Source: Spinacia oleracea
Taxonomy: Eukaryota; Streptophyta; Magnoliopsida; Caryophyllales; Amaranthaceae
Direction: 5' to 3'
Length of the DNA stretch: 64,000 bases
Assembly: GCF_020520425.1 (NCBI RefSeq)
Contig: NC_079491.1
Coordinates: 46,428,027 to 46,492,026, forward strand
Positions within the stretch are counted from its first letter, which is position 1. Each line of letters starts with the position of its first letter. Below are positions 1 through 11,160 of the stretch, in pieces. A program made the position numbers and the translations under genes. The notes under the pieces are model-generated. The model had not been told where the DNA came from and made no database searches. It saw nothing but the letters and a program-made list of their open reading frames with translations.

Positions 1-406
1 TTAATCTCTGGTATTGGTATTACTTGAATACATCTACTTCTTGCTTCTCTTCATTAATGGAATTGGGTATGGACCACAGGACCAGCCCTCATAACGTTTA
101 CTTGAAGCTTATTTTCTTTGATGTGATAGTTATGATCCCCACAAGATTTAATTATACAAGAGTTATAATTAGTTAGGGTGGAGGACGAGGTATGTTCTTG
201 CCATGGAGAGAAATGGTTGTTTTCTTATCTTATCTTTTGTCTCAAAGGGTTGCCTCTGCAGCTTCTATTTTCCTTTCATTTTCGAATCCTCTGTGTCTGA
301 TTCATTTACTCAGTGGTTATTGTTTTTGCCTTTGTGGTTCATGCTGTATGTTGGTTAGATATGTGCTTCAACTATATTGCCATTGAAATTTGGTTGTTGT
401 TGGCAG

Positions 407-1826
407 TCAAACAATCATCATCGACATTATCAGTTGCCAAGGTACCAAGGTCATACATCCCAAGATCAATTACTCCGCCCCCGTCCTTATCAAAACGTAA
501 GTTTCCTTGCTTTATGAATAGCTGCTCAGTGCATTTCTTTGACAATTGACATAGCTAGAGATCCTTAATTGTGGTACTCTTGTTCAATTGGCAGACACAA
601 AAAAGGCCGAATCAGAAGATAATGGTATTAAACCCCATATCAGAGCTAGTTCAATCCCAAGGCCACGCGCTGTGATTTCTAGCCCTGGTAAATTTTATTA
701 CATTTGACAACAACTGGAGTAAGAAGTTTTTATTTCTGATATACTTGTTTATTTTGGAACTTTCTTACTTGTAAGGTTGGCTATGAAATGTAGAATTTTA
801 TTGTCAATATCCAGCTACATATATTAGGTAGAATTCCTATGAAGTTGATGTTACCTTCCTAATCGTCATGACTTGTTTCATCTTCTTTCCATTTTCTTTT
901 AGGAGCGATTAAAGATGATTAGGGTGCTCTGTGACCAGTCATGCTGAAATCAGTCAGTCCCAAATAAATAAACCAGTTGATTAGGGTGCTCTGACCTGTA
1001 CTGGTACTCAAAAATCTTGCTGAGAAATTTTACCGGGTGTCTGATATATCCCACAAGTCTGCTGTACTTTTTATTTAACAATTTGTCCTTGTTTAACAAG
1101 AATGAAATCATGCCGCTTATAAGTATGTTAGTAACCAAACACCTTCTTTAACAACATCAAGTTACTAGTAGTTTATCTTCTTATCACCCAAGTTATTGTC
1201 CCTTTATCTTCTGCAAATAGAGCATTCTCTGTGACCTAATACTTACGGTGCCTTTCATTAACAACATTTTGGTGTCTTTTATGTTTTTGCCTGTCGCATA
1301 TTGGATTGTATATTTGCATTTGTGAAAAATGTTCTTATTATTGAAATGCTACTGTATATATGACATAATGATAGATTGATAACCCTCTTGCTGTTGATTT
1401 TCAGATAATGACCAAATCTTGGGATGTAAAAACGAAATGAGGTTTCAACGACCAGCCATGAAAACTCATGTCTTGGGTCAGCGCAGAAAGTCGGAAGAAT
1501 GGTGCACTCGAACGATTACTAAATCAGCCTTGAAAAACCACAACTTGGCTCACAGCAAACATTCAGAAGGAAGCTGCACTCGAACAAGTACTTCATCTAC
1601 CTTAAAAACCCACGACTTGGCTCATATCAGACAATCAGAAGGAAGGTGCACTCGAACGAGTACAACCTCCAAGAAACCCTTAAAAAGAGGGGAATGTAAT
1701 TGTAATTGTAACTGTAAGGAGATGACTCATGCCAGTGATGTGAAAGCAGAGAAAGGGTCAGCTATACATGTACGAGTTCCAATAACAAACATTACTAAAG
1801 CAAAACCTTGCTTCATGATAACATGA
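407..1826 (+). CDS. 3' part of an unrecognised plant gene (last three exons)
   Basis: Three exons join in one open frame: 407-496, 595-687 and 1405-1826, each bounded by AG acceptors and GT donors, with phases that match (one base carried over at both junctions). The protein reads through a Ser/Pro-rich segment, then SIPRPRAVISSPDND across the second junction, then a basic C-terminal exon. That last exon holds a degenerate 24-residue repeat, nearly three copies (1461-1532, 1533-1604, 1605 to about 1670), each with a CTRT core. It then has a Cys-Asn run (CNCNCNC) and ends at TGA 1824-1826. The 5' part of the gene lies left of the window or in exons before 190 that I could not place. I do not recognise the family and name no function. 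The exon structure is well supported by frame continuity. Confidence 0.6.
1461..1670 (+). repeat. coding tandem repeat, about 72 bp unit
   Basis: About 2.9 copies of a 72-bp unit lie in the last exon of the gene ending at 1826. The copies have diverged at DNA level, but the encoded pattern (K-x-H-x-L, then SE, then CTRT) is clear in all three. Confidence 0.7.
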
Positions 1827-1903
1827 TTGAATCAAGGTAGTCATGTAAACTTACACTTTCTCAATGATATGATGTATGCTAAAGAATACCCAACCCCTTT
1901 TAT

Positions 1904-2314
1904 GGCTCTGTTTGGCAATCAGTCATTAGAGGTTAATTGTTAGCTGGTTTGACTAGATGGGTAATTAGACTAGCTTGTTGAATTAAAATGTTTTGCAAAT
2001 GAGTGTTAGCTGTTCAAAATTTTAAATGACTATTAAGGAACTTAACATAAAATGATGTAAGTAATGGTTGTAATTTTATTCAATAATAGGATAAACTTGT
2101 CATTTTACATCCACTTCTCCATACCTCTAATTTGTTATGAGCTTTTTTAAAAATAGTTTTTTCATCCCAAGGTTCTCTTACAAACTTCTATCCCAAGGTT
2201 ATCTTACAAACTTCTCCAAATCAAACACTTCATTAGCTTTATAAAATGGTCAAATTTCTAATTGACCTCAATAGACTATTTTTTTCCTCTAAATATCTCA
2301 TAACCAAACACCCC
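1904..2314. mobile_element. MITE-like element with GGCTCTGTTTGG ends
   Basis: The left end reads GGCTCTGTTTGGC and the right end ACCAAACACCCC, an imperfect inverted repeat. Inside is AT-rich noncoding sequence. A TAT triplet borders both sides, too short to prove a target duplication. A similar short element appears at 56708-56847. The superfamily is uncertain. Confidence 0.4.
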
Positions 2315-2434
2315 TATGTTTCAAACTTTCAACAAATTTGGACCATTCCTTAAATATGTTAAAGAATTTGGACCGGTTTTGTTATCAAGTGTGAGGCATT
2401 GTATGTCTTTGAAATGTGAGCTTCAAATTCGATA

Positions 2435-2750
2435 CTCCCTCCGTCCCAAAATTATAGTCATGTTTCTAAATCGGGCGTCTCAAAATTATACTCCTGTTTC
2501 TAATTTCGGCTATTAAAGTCCTTACTTTCTCATGTACTATATTAATTAAAAATGCATTGAAAACCCCACCCATCTACTATATTTCACTTCTCTATGTACT
2601 ATATTCTATTTCCCTTGTACTTCATTTCACTTTTCCATGCAACTCAATCATTATTTGTACTATATTCCACTTTTTCATGTACTATATTCCATTTTTCTTA
2701 AAACCCGTGTTTTTTGTCAAACGAGATTATAAATATGGGACGGATGGAAT
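2435..2750. mobile_element. Stowaway-like MITE
   Basis: The left end CTCCCTCCGTCCC follows TA, and the right end GGGACGGATGGAA is its near inverse followed by TA-rich sequence. The CTCCCTCCGT terminus with TA duplication is the hallmark of Stowaway (Tc1/mariner-type) MITEs. It encodes nothing. Confidence 0.7.
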
Positions 2751-2802
2751 AATTATTATTTGTGAATAATACAAATCACATAGCATAACTATAAATAAAT
2801 AA

Positions 2803-3010
2803 AACGGATTTTTCATGAAATACCCCCGGGTTTTAAGGAAATTCACCAAATGTCCTCAAAAGTTTCAATAATACATAAAAATACCCTAAAACAAAACTTA
2901 ATACTGCAAATACCCTTAATGACGTCATCAACCCTTAGTCCACTTAATTAACACCTAATTAACTTACCAACCCCTAATTAACCCAATTTTCCCTCTTTAT
3001 ATCCATTACG
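2803..3010. repeat. single end related to the long-TIR element at 62598
   Basis: ACGGATTTTTCATGAAATAC, followed by repeats of ATTCACCAAATG and short C runs, closely resembles the terminal inverted repeat of the element at 62598-63954. No matching opposite end was found nearby, so this is a partial or diverged copy. Confidence 0.55.
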
Positions 3011-4470
3011 GAAGGGTGTTGGGAGTCAACCAAACACCAAAATAATAATAATAAAAGTAACTCAATTGTCGGACCATACCGACGGAATTCCAGCGCATAA
3101 AAGAAATGAAACAAATTCTTGTATCATTAATAGGAGTACAAGCTTTCCGGCAAGACTCCCCCATTGTTCATACTCAAGGTATATGCGTTCCAAGAGTTTT
3201 GAAGTTTGTTCTGGTTGCAATTTACGTTTATTAATATTTTATTCACAAGGTGAACTCAAGACACAAACAACCAAGACATTTAATAAACGAACAACCAACA
3301 ACAATTCTTTTAAAATTCATTAGGACTTGTGATAAAACATTCAAGACTCAAGTTATATTACTCCCATTGTTCCTTCTCAGCATACTATTGAGATTCCGCG
3401 ACATGCCTGTTAATATGCGAGTTGAGCAATAGGCAAGAATAATCCTTAATTCAATTCACTTTGACTTCCCAAACATACCCTACATATGTGGTGGCTTACA
3501 TGAGCATACCCTTAATTCATATGTGGTAAAATAAATAGTGCACTAAGGCACGAATAACTTGGCTCAAATCTTCTAGACATTACGTACAATAGCATAAAAA
3601 AAATCCCTTGCATGCTAAACAACCCATACATGCACAAAGTACTTGAACGACATGCTTGATACTCAATTCAACGATCATAAATAATCACAACATGCTTGTT
3701 CACTTAAAATCCACAATGACATAATAATCCAAACATGTTCGTTCACGACATTAAACATGAATCCATAATGATCCAAACATGTTCGTTCACAACATCAAAC
3801 ATGAATCCATAAGAATCCAAGTAGTATGAATCACAATAAAAGGATCACATGAATCCTCCTGAAAATGGTGGTCACCCTAGACATGTACGTATCTTGAATA
3901 TCTAAGTACGGGGGCTACTTTGTGATTCAAGCTCTAAGTTAGAAATCTCCTCCTATCATTAAAATAATGAAATTCAATTATTATCCATGTTCATTAAATT
4001 TCCGGCAACTTTATTTAATTTCAAAACACTTGAATTAATTAGAAATTAATCGTTTGTTAATAAAATAATAGTTCTAATTAATCGTTTAAAACCCTAGCAT
4101 GAAATTTAATTAATTTCATGTTTAAACCATAAAAAATTGACAGTTTAAGTCTTAAAACGAATCTGAAAATTATAATTGATTACCATAATTAAAATTGTCA
4201 TCTAATTATGTTAATCAATTAGTCATATGATTTAAACCAAAACCCTAATCATAGTTTGTAATTAAACCATTAAAACTCATAAAAATTGAAGCTTTAATAT
4301 ATACTCAAATCTAAACAGTACAACCACTATAATTAAAATAATCCTCAATAATCTAATCACATAAATTCACAACTTTGGTGTTCATAACCAATCCCAACAT
4401 AATTAGTCATAATCCAATATTAATCATAAAAATCCATAATTTAAAACATAATTTTAAATAGAGATAGATT
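3011..4470. other. AT-rich intergenic or retroelement-derived sequence
   Basis: I see no gene here. Around 3715-3810 a segment of about 60 bp (ATCCAAACATGTTCGTTCAC plus a following ATGAATCCATAA) is duplicated in tandem. The rest is AT-rich with no clear boundaries. Confidence 0.4.
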
Positions 4471-5260
4471 AGGAAGAAGAGAATTTATACAAAGTCGGCC
4501 TATAGCACGGCACGATCACAAATTAATGTGACCGGGCGCAAAAGATAGCAAAAGGGACAAAGGTGTGCGTGGCACAGCACAACATCGTTGAGCTGTTGCT
4601 TGAGCGTGCACGTGGGTGTGCGGGCGCAGCAACAGAGGCGCGCACGACAGGGGAGGAGAGCACTGAAGGCATCAGTATTTTAAAACAGCCATAACTCCTA
4701 ATTTATAACTTGAAATCAATCGATTCTTGAAGAAAAGTTCGAGAAATTTTTAAGATATACAACTTTTAAGAAGAAAATGTTGTCTGAAAACAAACGGAAG
4801 TAGGAGAAAAAAGGCCAAATAGAAGTTCGACGGAAAAAAGCGAGATTTAGGGTTAGGGTTTTACTTTTGGGTTTAATGAATAATAGTGAGGGATTTTGAG
4901 GGTGGTCACCTATATTTATAGGGTTAGGAAACTCCAATATATGCTAGGAATTAGGATTCCTTTTCGGGCTTCATCAAACATAAGATGGGCTTGCTTAATT
5001 TGTTTGGACTTGAATTTGGAATTGGATTGGGCTAGATTAATTTAAAATCGTTTTACTTTTGAAACCCAATTAAATTCCCAACATGAAATTTAAATTCATT
5101 TCATAATTAATTAATATAATAAATATTCTTAATTAATAAAATACATTTAAATAACTATTTAAATGTGATTTAAATTCTCAAAATAATAAAAATGCTTTAT
5201 AAATATAATAAAATATATTTATAATTACTGGAAAATAAGAGGTATTATAGCCTTATTCTA
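4471..5260 (-). mobile_element. probable LTR-like promoter/leader region, minus strand
   Basis: Read on the minus strand there is a TATA-like CTATAAATATAGG (plus-strand 4911-4923). It is followed by a leader with repeated AACCCTAA-type sequence and a GC-richer patch (4500-4650). This layout resembles an LTR promoter plus U5. Around 5238-5254 the minus strand reads TATAATACCTCTTATTTTCC, similar to the TGTAATACC start of plant LTRs but with a changed second base. No paired end or target duplication was found, so the call is tentative. Confidence 0.35.
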
Positions 5261-5359
5261 TAAAATAAAACTAAAGTTAAGCAAAGAAAGTTAACTACAA
5301 GATAATTATAAAAATATGAACAAACGAATTGAAGAACTCGAATATTTAATTCGAATAAG

Positions 5360-5846
5360 TCGAATTATTAGTCTGGATTAATCACGAATGCATGCGACGA
5401 AACAGAGGTGCATGCCGAGTTTGGAGTGAACTGTTGGACCCGGCGTTTACCGCCGACACCCAGCATCACCCTCCTGAAGCTAGCAGCCCCCGTCGGATCA
5501 GGCATAATTTGTCGGTAATGGTGCACACAACCAAATCCTGCAGGCAACCCTCGTTTGTAATTATCTCCCCTGCAAAACAAATTGTTAATTGATAAATCAC
5601 ACGATTAACGCATGATTAATAATTCTAAGCGCACAATTAAGGACCTAATTGTACATGCGAGAACGAGTTTAAACGACAATGTTAGAATTTTTTAACCGGA
5701 TGCGGAAACGTTCAACCTTAGCACAAGCAAAAGGCCACTAACCTCCAGCGACAAGCGCTAATGGCCAACGGCTCTCACCTGTTTAGGCGCAGCACACTGG
5801 AGCCACCATTGCCTGCCTATGACATACAGGCACCGTTGGTACCAGC
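5360..5846. other. flank of the Tat element, no confident gene
   Basis: On the minus strand, 5370-5575 is open and starts after a TTTTGCAG acceptor-like site, so an exon or retroelement leader is possible. At 5684 the plus strand reads TGTTAGAATTTTTTAACCGG, loosely like the start of the copia LTR at 43995. Neither reading is strong. The Tat element inserted at 5842-5846. Confidence 0.3.
5842..5846. repeat. target-site duplication (left copy, CCAGC)
   Basis: CCAGC directly precedes the left LTR and is repeated at 18275-18279 directly after the right LTR. This is the expected 5-bp duplication of an LTR-retrotransposon insertion. Confidence 0.9.
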
Positions 5847-6313
5847 TGTTCCGGGTGTGGAATGAGAACAGCTGACTGTGGGATACTGGATTCCTGTCGA
5901 GAGTGCCGGTTGGTATCTGCACAACATAATGGATTAACTAGCCTCGGGGGTGGTTCGAGGATCCCCCCTCCGATGCTTAAGTAAGATTACTGAGAGATTA
6001 AGAGATGATTAAGAGATGTTTAGAGAGTAAGAAAGAAGTGTGTTTAAGTGTTTGTGTACCTCATAACAATAAATGAGGTGCTCCTTATATAGACCAATCC
6101 AAGGGTACGATCTGGTAGGTCCCTTGTGGTTAGATAGCGACCTGTTGATAGTGACCCTTGGTTGGTTGTCTTCATGATAATGCCGGAAGGGGTCTTGCAA
6201 ATAATGCCGGTAGAGGATATTTACCTAAGATGACCAGATTACCTGCAGGTTAAGTTTACATACGGGGAGTTCTGTCGGTACCAGGTCGTGGTGCCGGTAG
6301 GACACCCCGTACA
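5847..6313 (-). repeat. 3' LTR of the Tat element (left copy)
   Basis: Starts TGTTCCGGGTGT and ends ACACCCCGTACA, an imperfect inverted pair with TG...CA ends. On the minus strand a TATA box (CTATATAAGG) lies at about 6083-6093. It matches 17810-18274 almost base for base. Confidence 0.93.
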
Positions 6314-6326
6314 ACTAGCCCCCTCA
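6314..6326 (-). promoter_or_regulatory. polypurine tract of the Tat element
   Basis: Read on the minus strand the bases next to the 3' LTR are TGAGGGGGCTAGT, a purine-rich tract where plus-strand DNA synthesis would be primed. A second copy with the adjoining GTACA lies at about 6410-6427. Confidence 0.7.
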
Positions 6327-6549
6327 GAGTAAGCGCATATATGACAATTGTTGCGCTTGCTCTGAGTTTAATGGGAAAAAATATGTATTATTTTGATACC
6401 TGGTGGTACAACTAGCCCCCTCAGAGTGAAGCGCGGGCGCTGACTGTGTTGCGAGTGTTTCTGAGAAAAGACCGCAAACAGTTTGCCGACTGCCTTCGCT
6501 CTGAACGAAGAGTTTTGTTGCTAGGTCCTTTGGAAAAAAGATCTGGACG

Positions 6550-7045
6550 AATGGCCCCCTTGAAAAAAGATTTGGACGACTAGCCCCCTTGAAAAAGGTT
6601 TGGACGACTAGCCCCCTTGAAGAAAGATGTGGACAACTAGCCCCCTCGAAAAAAGATTTGGACAACTAGCCCCCTTGTAAAAGGTTTTGGACGACTAGCC
6701 CCCTTGTAAAAGATTTTGAAGACTAGCCCCCTTGAAAAAAGATTTGGACGACTAGCCCCCTTGAAAAAGGTTTGGACGACTAGCCCCCTTGAAAAAAGAT
6801 TTTGACGACTAGCCCCCTTGAAAAAAGATTTGGACAACTAGCCCCCTTGAAAAAAGATTTGGACAACTAGCCCCCTTGTAAAAGGTTTTGGACGACTAGC
6901 CCCCTTGTAAAAGATTTTGACGACTAGCCCCCTTGAAAAAAGATTTGGACGACTAGCCCCCTTGAAAAAGGTTTGGACGACTAGCCCCCTTGAAAAAAGA
7001 TTTGGACGACTAGCCCCCTTGAAAAAAGATTTGGACGACTAGCCA
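6550..7045. repeat. minisatellite of about 29 bp, unit contains the polypurine motif
   Basis: About eighteen units of 26-30 bp, with the core GACTAGCCCCCTTGAAAAA followed by AGATTTGGAC and small length variants. On the minus strand each unit shows a purine run ending in GGGGGCTAGT, the same motif as the polypurine tract at 6314. Blocks of several units recur (for example 6660-6760 and 6860-6960), suggesting higher-order duplication. Apparent ORFs through it are repeat artefacts. Confidence 0.9.
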
Positions 7046-7242
7046 CCTTGGGAATACTTCAGATTACTAGCCATTTTTCGAATTTTTACCCTACAAGTGG
7101 CGGGAGATTGCTAGCCACGTTCTTCCACGTGGCCTTCATCCTGCGCCTCATTTTTTGTGCTTATTTTGGGCCGTTGATTTCGATCGTAACTGTCTCTTCA
7201 ACTGCTCGACTTAAGGGGCATGACCTTTCACATCCCCCCTCT

Positions 7243-7260
7243 TTGACCTATAAGACCCCA
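7243..7260 (+). promoter_or_regulatory. possible TATA box for the antisense gene
   Basis: ACCTATAAGACCCC lies about 400 bp upstream of the ATG at 7652 and is followed by a T/C-rich leader, as in plant promoters. The leader could also contain an intron (GTAG/GTATCC at 7557-7566). This is inferred from sequence only. Confidence 0.4.
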
Positions 7261-7651
7261 AAACTACTTCGAGAATTTACTTTTTCAAACATTTTTACTT
7301 CTTTTGAATTTTCGATTTCTCTCTCTTCCCTTGCGGTTTTGCGTTGAACTCCGTTGCTGTTTTACCAAGTCTTTGCTGTTGTGGTGATTTGTATTTGCCA
7401 AGGTTACTAGCCTCTTTTCCTTTTGTTACTGAATTCTGGGTTTTCCTTCCCCTCTCTTATCTTTGTGGTTGATTTTCTTCGTTTCTGTGTTTTTTGTAGG
7501 TTTTTTCTGTGTTTCTCTTTGACGTGGTTCATTGTATTTCAAACTCCAGAAAACTCGTAGGTATCCCCCCCTCTTTTCTGCTCCTCTTTAATTTCTTAGC
7601 TTTTTGCTTTTCTTTGCTGTGTTAAACTTTTTACTACCCGCCGCCTCGAAA

Positions 7652-10600
7652 ATGACCAAAACTTTGGGCGGGGACAATCCTTCTTCTCAACCTTCTGGGT
7701 TTTCTGGTTGGAGTGTTCCTCGAGAGAGTAATTGTAGTTGGGCCCGGGAGGAGCCGTACTTTCAATCTAATTTAAGACGGACCGCCATTCGTGAGGTGTA
7801 TGACGAGGGTTTGAGTCAGGCTGAGAGAGAGCATTTCTTTGCCCTACATCAACTGCGGTCTCGAATGATAAGGGAAATGCAGTCTCATGAACGCCCTACT
7901 CCGGCTACCGAGCCCGTTTTAGATGTCTCCCCTATTTCAGTGCGATATCACATTCGCTCTTATCGGGAATTTTTGGATTCCGCCGGTAGTGGCCATGGGC
8001 AGTATGGAACTAATACTGGCAACTTCGGTGTTTCTTTTGGTCAGGCTGATAGGATGGCACCAGAACAACCGGCTAGCACTAGCGGCCGCCGCCCTGGTAA
8101 AGAGCCTGTTACTGACGATGTTGATATGGCTATTGGCGAATATTCTGATGGTGACTCCATTTTTGAGGATTCCGCCGGTAAGGGTGTTGACGAACACAGA
8201 AGTGGTGGTGGCGATGAAGCCGACGTGTCTGGTAGGGATGGTATGGAAACCAACGATGAGGGTATGGAAGCCAACGATGAGGGTATTGGCTCAGATGATG
8301 ATGATCCTGCCGATGTTATAGTGGCCGAAGTTCTTGCGGATGAGGCTAAGGAGCAGCCTTATTTTACCGACGACGCCACGGACGTTCACAGGAAAGAAGA
8401 GCTTCCCCCTTTAGAGAATCTTCCTCGTACGACAAAGATTTTGACGACATGGCGCGAGTTGATTATTAAGAAGAATCATGTAGTGCATGGGGGGGTTTTT
8501 CTTGGCTTACCGGCTGAATATAAGTTGGTAGTGCCGGCTGAAGGTGCTACAATTTTTGATTGCCCTCCCGGCCATATTGCTGTGTATGCGAAGCATTTTG
8601 ATTTTGGGCTTCGCTTTCCTTTGCATCCTTTCGTTGAGAAGATATTTCGCGCCTGGAATGTCTGTTTGGCCCAGGTTACACCTACTACTATCAGAACCGT
8701 TATTTCTTTTGTCTGGTTGTGTCTGTTTAAGCAATGGCCGCTGACATTAAATTTATTCAAGCGGTTGCTGTGGTTAAAGAAGGACGGTGAGACAGGGTGG
8801 ATGTCGGCCTATAGTGCAACAAAAAGGAAGACTGTGCATCCTCCTCTGTCGAGTTGTAAAGACTGGCAGGATCGTTTTTATTTTGTTCAAGTTCCCGACA
8901 ATTTTCTTCTTCGGCGGACTTTTACCAAACCTAGGCCTCGAATGGAGCAGTATAACCAGCGTGGTTTGGGCCGTCGGGAAAGAAAAGCATTTGATTATTT
9001 AGAGTGCGACATTCTTGATGTCGGCCTCAGCAAAAAGCAGGTTGTAAATAGAAATTGGCTTCCTAATGCCTATTATATTTTGGGTAGCCAACCGTTGTCT
9101 GCTGTCGGCTTATGCAATACTCATTGCTTTGGTAAACACACCATTAGTTGATTTGCCCGGCTAAAAATACTCATTTTTTCCTTTATTTTGTACAAGTGTC
9201 TTTCCGGTATTAATTCCTTTGTCGTCTTTTTCAGGTACGAAAACCTTGGATAGAGAACTTCTTGGTTTTGACGAGAATTGGAGACCTGTGTGCACGCAGC
9301 CTCCTCGACCTAAAGCTAAATACGACACAATATCAACGTATTCGACACGAGCTTCCTCTCGTCGCTCTACTACCACTGTTGCGAAGAATCGCGTGAGTGC
9401 CGCCTGCAAATCCAAATCCTCCTCTGTTGTTGTTTCTCAAGCTCCGCCCTCATCCACAATGCAATCCAATCCTACAGGCCGAGGTGGAACCCGCCGAAAA
9501 AGGTCGTCTCTTAATTCCAGCCGGTCTAATCCGACTAAGAGGGCAAAGGCCACCGGTGAGGATGATGTTCTCGCCGATTTCGAGACGAATGAGCCTGTCT
9601 TGGAGTCTGCCGCCAAGAAAACTACTGATACCACCCTTCAAGTGCAGCCGTCTCCTCAAGCTTCTATTGAGATTTTGGACGAGGGTCCTGTCGGCGGATT
9701 TATTGAGGACTTCCACCGCCAAGCTACTTTTGCTGCTGTTACCGGTGGTAATTCTAGTATGCCTCCTGTCAGTCGCAGCGAGAACAAGTCTGGGGATTCT
9801 AGGCTGAATTATCACCTACCCCTCCGCACCGGTGGTTGGATCGAGGATACTCCTTTCAAAATTCCACCGCAAATGAAGTCATGGTTCGAGACTCCTGGCG
9901 GCGAACCTACAGATCAGTTTTATCCCACCATTGACCTGTTGTGTGGGGAGTCGGTGGCTACTGACTCAGCTAAGGACGGTGGTGACTTAGGCTACCGTGC
10001 TTTTAAAGATTTGATAATGCCTGCTGACAGGCCACAAGGTCAGATTGATGCCCCTGCTGCTCAACACTTTAATGACCTCTACAAGGTATGTTATCTTGTT
10101 TTTTGTATATACATTTATTATACATATATTTTTTATTTGCAATATGTTCTTTCGATTGAGGGCTGTTTTGATTCCCTTCCTTGTTTTATATTCAGGCCGT
10201 TCAGTCCAGCATGGACTTGTACTATGTTTATCGCTGGAATCAGCTGCAGCTGACTCAGAACAACATTGATATGGCCGACTTAAGGAAGCGGGCTAAGGAT
10301 GCTGAGTCTTTGCTGGAAGACAGCAAGAAGAAGTTGGATACTGCGGCTTCTGATTTGGAGGCGGCTAATAAACGGCTCAAGGATATTGAGCCTAGGCTGC
10401 AGGCTGAGACTGAGAGAGCAGACGGCTTGGATCAACAGCTGACGAGTGTTAGTGAAAGCTTGCCGGGAGTGAAGAAATCTGCCGCCAAGAAAGCTGTTGA
10501 TAAACTTCTTCAGTCTGACTGGTTTAACGACATTCTGACTCTGCGCCATAACGGCGGTTGGTATGCTGCGCATCGGGTCGTTTGCCATGTGAAGAAGCTG

Positions 10601-10783
10601 GACGAGGATGGTTGGCAAGAGTTTGAGGATGGTTATGAGGAGAAAGAGTTGTATAAGGTTGCAACCGGCTTTGAGCCTCAGGAGCTACCCGAGGCGGTGA
10701 TTTGCAATGCTAATCAGAGGACCCTGCCTCCCTTGGATGTTCCGGAAGCAGCCTATTGGTCTGATGATGAGCATGCCGTTTGA
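7652..10783 (+). CDS. antisense ORF of the Tat element, Transposase_28-like protein
   Basis: Three exons, 7652-9131, 9235-10085 and 10196-10783, join in frame to about 972 residues. The introns are short (103 and 110 bp) with GTAAAC/TCAG and GTATGT/TTCAG borders. The open frame extends upstream to 7604 but that codon is TTG, so ATG 7652 is the first good start. From the N terminus: a Ser-rich and very acidic region (includes METNDEG/MEANDEG and DDDD); a conserved globular part with FDCPPGHIAVYAKHFDFGLR, then FPLHPFVEKIFRAW; a basic Ser/Thr-rich linker; and a long coiled coil (LRKRAKDAESLLEDSKKKLD onward, about residues 800-860). The globular part matches my knowledge of the plant 'putative gypsy-type transposon' family (Transposase_28, PF04195). 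Its role in the element is unknown. It runs opposite to gag-pol and has no stop or frameshift, in contrast to the broken gag-pol. An alternative first donor at 9092 would also keep frame. Confidence 0.75.
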
Positions 10784-11160
10784 CGGTTTCGGCAGTCATC
10801 ACCTCCCTCCTCTTGCGGATCTTCTTCTTTTCCCAGCCGGCCTCATACTTGTTAGGATTTTTATGTTTTGGCGGCTGGCTTTTGATTTTTTGGCAAATGC
10901 TGTTAGGGCACTTTAATGTTGATGTAATTTTAATTTAGAACATCGTATTATTGTGGCGGTGTCGGTTTTATTCGGCATCCCTTTGTGCCTTGTTATCAGC
11001 TAATCACTTCGCAAGTTTTTTGGGTGATGGCTGTCGGTTTTTCGTGTGTTTCCTTTTGTGGCCATGTATTTATAACAAGTAATTTTTGATTTCATATTTA
11101 CTTCATTTTGCGTATGATACTTCCAATTATGCCGGTATTACTATCTTGCCAACTTGTTGA
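10784..11160. other. downstream region of the antisense gene
   Basis: T-rich sequence after the stop codon, likely its 3' untranslated region. I see no ORF or repeat before the array that starts near 11160. Confidence 0.4.

Noticed and set aside
6324-6837. Repetitive minus-strand ORFs (SKSFFKGASRPN-like)
   Set aside because: Translation of the 29-bp minisatellite; unit length not a constant multiple of three.
6550-7045. CRISPR-like regular repeats
   Set aside because: Units are continuous without unique spacers, in a plant retrotransposon.
7604-7651. Start of the antisense ORF at 7604
   Set aside because: The codon is TTG; the first ATG is 7652. The same applies to 50304 and 58854.
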